From contig JAIPDY010000126.1 of NCBI GenBank assembly GCA_021737445.1, positions 1 through 8,993 on the forward strand: a stretch of DNA of 8,993 nt. Direction: 5' to 3'. Numbering within the stretch: the stretch's first letter is position 1; every line of letters starts with the position of its first letter. The notes under the pieces were generated by a model, which worked only from the letters and a program-made list of their open reading frames with translations, was not told the DNA's origin and did not search any database. The position numbers and the translations under genes were made by a program. Origin of the DNA: Desulfotignum sp. (lineage in GTDB: Bacteria; Desulfobacterota; Desulfobacteria; Desulfobacterales; Desulfobacteraceae). This document shows, piece after piece, positions 6,466-8,993 of this stretch.

Positions 6466-7614
6466 AACCAAAGCGGACTGGAACCACCCCACCAATATCC
6501 GGTTCGGACCGGCAGGATTAAGGAACTGCCGGAAGTGTGCTGGCAATTAGGCATATCTGCGCCTCTGATTGTCACGGACCATGGGGTGTCAAAACTGCCC
6601 TTTGTGAAAACCATCATCCGGTTGAACAGAAAGGAAAGCATTTTCACTGCCATGTTTTCAGATATCTTTTCCGAGCCTGATTTTGACACGGTGAAAAAGG
6701 GTGCCGAGGTGTTGAGGCAGGGCAGTCATGACGGTATCATCGCCATCGGCGGCGGCAGTGCCCTTGATGCTGCCAAGGCCATCAGTCTTGCTGCGGCCGC
6801 GGGCCCGTCACGCATCTGGGAGTTCACCTCAGGGGGTACCGGCCCAGGTATCGTACAAAAAGCGCTGATACCGGTGATTGCAGTGCCCACCACAGCCGGT
6901 ACCGGATCTGAAGTGGATGCCAATGCCGTGATAAAAGATAATATATCCAGCCGGAAAATCAGTATTTTTCATCCAGACCTTATGCCCAAAGTGGTAATTG
7001 CCGACCCGGAGCTGACCCGCAGGCTGATTCCTTTTCTCACGGCAGCCACGGGCATGGATGCCCTGTCCCACAATATCGAAGCCTTGAGCAGCCCGGTGTT
7101 TCACCCGGTCCTGGACGGGGTGGCCATGCAGGGGATCTTTTACATCAAAGAAGGGCTGCTGCCGGCATTTTACAGTGGCAGAAACATCAAGGCCCGCACC
7201 TATACCATGGCCGCCTCCATCATGGGGGCCATTGCCTTTGACAAGGGCCTGGGGGCGGGTCATGCCATATCCCATGCCATCGGCGGCATGTTCAAGGTGC
7301 ACCACGGACGGGTGATCGGCACTCTTTTGCCCTGTGTACTCATGCTGAACCGCGCCAGGATAAAAGACAAAATGTCACGGGCTGCCCGGTATCTGGATCT
7401 GCCCGGCCAGGATTTTACAGCATTTGTAAACTGGGTGACCGATTTGAAGATAGAGATGGGCATGCCTGCCAATTTAACGGAGCTGGGCATCAGAAAGCAG
7501 CATATTTTTGATATCGCCCAAAAAGCGCTGGAAGATGCCAATATCCATACCAATCCGGTAAAAATGGATGCAAAAAAAATTGAAGACCTGCTGACACATG
7601 CCCTGAAAGGATAA
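6428..7614 (+). pseudogene. Iron-containing alcohol dehydrogenase, frameshifted near its N-terminus
   Basis: Group III (iron-dependent) alcohol dehydrogenases interconvert alcohols and aldehydes with NAD(P)H. From ATG 6428 the first 28 codons read ...WNHPTNIRFGP, then the family sequence moves to another frame (GRIKELPEVCWQLG...). Inserting one G in the GG at 6511-6512 restores a single 395-residue frame of normal family length. In that restored numbering the coenzyme motif GGGS is at 108-111, followed by PTTAGTGSE; the metal ligands expected by comparison with FucO are D211, H215, H279 and H293, with H283 as the conserved extra active-site His. As written, translation from 6428 stops at TAG 6548-6550. 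A later start (GTG 6535) would lack the first strand of the nucleotide domain. It overlaps jetD by 38 bases. The substrate is unknown; a short-chain alcohol or aldehyde is likely. Confidence 0.82.
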
Positions 7615-7753
7615 CCGCAGGGTATTGAAACGCCGCCGGCAGGCAGCAATTGACGGGCATGACATGCTGGAATCTATTTTGTGTTGACACTCATCAGATA
7701 AGTAGTATAAGAATGGAGCAGGATCAATTAAATCATGTGCCCAAGGAGCCTGG
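7615..7753 (+). promoter_or_regulatory. Intergenic promoter region of the GntR regulator gene
   Basis: TTGACA (7684-7689), a 16-base spacer and TATAAG (7706-7711) form a good sigma70-like promoter about 45 bases before the regulator start. The -35 box sits in a small symmetric element, gtgt-tg-acac (7681-7690), and gcatg-a-catgc lies upstream at 7657-7667; either could be an operator. AAGGAG (7743-7748) is the ribosome site. No hairpin with a T run ends the preceding dehydrogenase gene. Confidence 0.6.
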
Positions 7754-8449
7754 ATGAACATCCCCCTGACAAAAATCACTGCCGCGGAAGCGGTGGTGGA
7801 AAGCCTGAAAACCCGGATACTGGATGGAGAGTTCAGTCCCGGGAAAAAACTGCCCAGCGAACAGGCCCTGCTGGGAGAATATGATGTGAGCCGCCTCACT
7901 CTGCGGGAGGCACTGGCAAAGCTTGCAGCCTGGGGAATCATCCAGGTGCGCCACGGCAAGGGTGCTTTTGTAAGTGAATCGATATCGGTGCCGGCCCTGG
8001 GCAATGTGCTGATTCCGCTGTTCCCCCGGATCAACGCGGACCGCATGAGCGATCTGGTGGAGGCCCGAAACACCATTGAATCGGAAATCGCAGCCAAAGT
8101 GGCTGGCAGCAGGACAGAAAAACAGATCAAAACCCTCCGCCGGCTGCTGACCTATGATCCCCGGGCCATCACCCGTGCAAAAGTCTTTGCCGAAAGAGAT
8201 TACCGGTTCCATCTGGCCCTGGTGGAGATGTCTGGCAATAAATTTTTCCTGTCCATGTACCAGGCCCTGCACCACCAGATCCGCTCGTTTCTCCTTGAGT
8301 ACGCCAGAAGCGTTACAGACTGGGAACAGGCCCTGGAGCGGCACACTCCCATTTTAGATGCCATTATTGACGGAGACCGGAAAAAAGCCAGGTCCCTGGC
8401 CCGGGAACACGCATGCATCTGTGCGTCATACATTAACCGGTACAGATGA
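7754..8449 (+). CDS. GntR-family transcription regulator with FCD domain (FadR-like)
   Basis: The 231-residue protein has an N-terminal winged helix-turn-helix (about 9-75: VVESLKTRILDGEFSPGKKLPSE, VSRLTLREALAKLAAWGIIQVRHGKGAFV) and an all-helical FCD ligand domain (about 95-225). The residues that normally hold the FCD metal are present: D149 and H153 in DYRFHLALVEMSGN, H197 in RHTPILDAI and H219 in REHA. Such regulators bind small organic acids or related metabolites and usually repress neighbouring catabolic genes. It is set between an alcohol dehydrogenase and an aminotransferase, with its own promoter and a matching operator 9-19 bases after its stop codon, so local control of the aminotransferase is likely. 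The effector is unknown. The start is fixed by AAGGAG five bases upstream. Confidence 0.9.
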   Translation: MNIPLTKITAAEAVVESLKTRILDGEFSPGKKLPSEQALLGEYDVSRLTLREALAKLAAWGIIQVRHGKGAFVSESISVPALGNVLIPLFPRINADRMSDLVEARNTIESEIAAKVAGSRTEKQIKTLRRLLTYDPRAITRAKVFAERDYRFHLALVEMSGNKFFLSMYQALHHQIRSFLLEYARSVTDWEQALERHTPILDAIIDGDRKKARSLAREHACICASYINRYR

Positions 8450-8457
8450 ATCAGCCA

Positions 8458-8470
8458 ATGGTGTCACCAT
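8458..8470 (+). promoter_or_regulatory. Putative GntR/FCD operator upstream of the aminotransferase
   Basis: atggtg-t-caccat is a perfect palindrome with 6-bp arms. Its core TGGTGTCACCA (8459-8469) fits the FadR-subfamily consensus TNGTNNNACNA exactly. It lies directly behind the FCD regulator gene and 66 bases before the aminotransferase ATG. Confidence 0.6.
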
Positions 8471-8535
8471 CTCCTGAAACGCCAGGGTGTGAGAATAAGA
8501 TAACACATTACCTAAGACAAAAAAGGAAGGATTTC

Positions 8536-8993
8536 ATGGAAAATTTTTTGAACCACATCGAAGAGATCACCCTCATGGGCCCCGGCCCGTCCTGTGTGGA
8601 CCCATCGGTCCTCAACGCCCTGTCCCGGCCGACACTGGGCCATCTGGACCCCTATTTCATACAGATCATGGACGGCATCAAGGAACGGCTCCAGCTGCTG
8701 CTGCACACCGGCAACAAACTCACCATCCCGGTATCAGGAACAGGTTCTGCCGGCATGGAAACCTGTTTTGTGAACCTGATCGAAAAAAACGACCCGGTAC
8801 TCATCCTCATCAACGGCGTGTTCGGCATGCGCATGCAGGATGTGGCCACCCGCCTGGGTGCGAATGTGGATACCCTGGAATTTGAATGGGGCACCCCGGT
8901 GACAGTGGACGCGGTCAAGGAAAAACTGGCAGCCACATCCTATAAAATCGTGGCTGTGGTTCATGCTGAAACATCTACTGGTGTAAAAAACCC
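8536..8993 (+). CDS. Class V aminotransferase, alanine-glyoxylate/serine-pyruvate type (N-terminal part)
   Basis: The gene runs off the right edge; 152 complete codons are seen of a protein normally about 380-400 residues. It opens with EITLMGPGPSCVDPSVLNALSRPTLGHLDPYF and PVSGTGSAGMETCFVNLIE, the characteristic beginning of the alanine-glyoxylate/serine-pyruvate aminotransferase family (class V, PLP-dependent fold type I). SGTGSAGME (about residues 68-76) is the cofactor phosphate-binding region; the PLP lysine lies beyond the window. These enzymes move amino groups between alanine or serine and glyoxylate or pyruvate, but related members use other amines such as purine breakdown intermediates, so the exact substrate is open. 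AAGGAAGG (8523-8530) lies five bases before the ATG. The palindrome at 8458-8470 suggests control by the upstream GntR regulator. Confidence 0.85.
   Translation, partial: MENFLNHIEEITLMGPGPSCVDPSVLNALSRPTLGHLDPYFIQIMDGIKERLQLLLHTGNKLTIPVSGTGSAGMETCFVNLIEKNDPVLILINGVFGMRMQDVATRLGANVDTLEFEWGTPVTVDAVKEKLAATSYKIVAVVHAETSTGVKN

Noticed and set aside
6535..7614. Alcohol dehydrogenase starting at GTG 6535
   Set aside because: Family sequence (GRIKELPE) extends upstream in this frame and then in the frame from ATG 6428, which has a strong ribosome site. The frameshift explains the short form.
7615..7660. Terminator after the dehydrogenase (gccgccggc symmetry)
   Set aside because: The stem is short and no T run follows, so no intrinsic terminator can be supported.
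1..8993. CRISPR array, tRNA or rRNA genes
   Set aside because: No regularly spaced repeats and no recognisable tRNA or rRNA sequence were seen; almost all of the window is protein coding.

Overview
The window is a defence operon joined to a metabolic locus, all on the + strand. The protein types and the G+C-rich coding sequence (36 of 60 bases in 1861-1920) would suit an anaerobic Desulfobacterota sulfate reducer of the Desulfobacter/Desulfotignum kind. That placement is an impression from protein flavour, not a demonstrated assignment.

Positions 1-6465 carry a Wadjet (JetABCD) anti-plasmid system in canonical order. They hold the C-terminal end of jetA (kleisin-like, DUF3375), jetB (KITE-like, DUF4194), jetC (SMC-like ATPase) and jetD (TOPRIM nuclease). 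JetA, JetB and JetC form an SMC complex that extrudes DNA loops, and JetD cuts the small circles that are detected. Two things break the pattern. First, a complete toxin-antitoxin pair (ribbon-helix-helix antitoxin and PIN-domain toxin, 475-1135) with its own promoter and likely operator sits between jetA and jetB. It is bracketed by two diverged copies of the first ~50 bp of jetB: a dead-end stub at 351-400 and the real start at 1160. Second, jetC has an in-frame amber codon (TAG, 2239-2241) at a position where the family normally has Trp, while the remaining ~980 codons are open and carry intact signature and Walker B motifs.

Positions 6428-8993 are a metabolic locus: an iron-dependent alcohol dehydrogenase that starts inside the 3' end of jetD and carries a single-base frameshift near 6511; a GntR/FCD regulator with its own promoter; and the first 152 codons of a class V (alanine-glyoxylate type) aminotransferase. 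A near-perfect palindrome matching the FadR/FCD operator consensus lies just upstream of the aminotransferase. The dehydrogenase and aminotransferase could handle a small alcohol/aldehyde and its amino or keto partner, but the substrate cannot be read from the sequence.

The most notable feature is the toxin-antitoxin module nested inside a Wadjet operon, where its promoter is placed to drive jetBCD and its removal would probably disturb the operon. The jetC amber codon raises the question of whether this Wadjet is dead, read through, or affected by sequence error.
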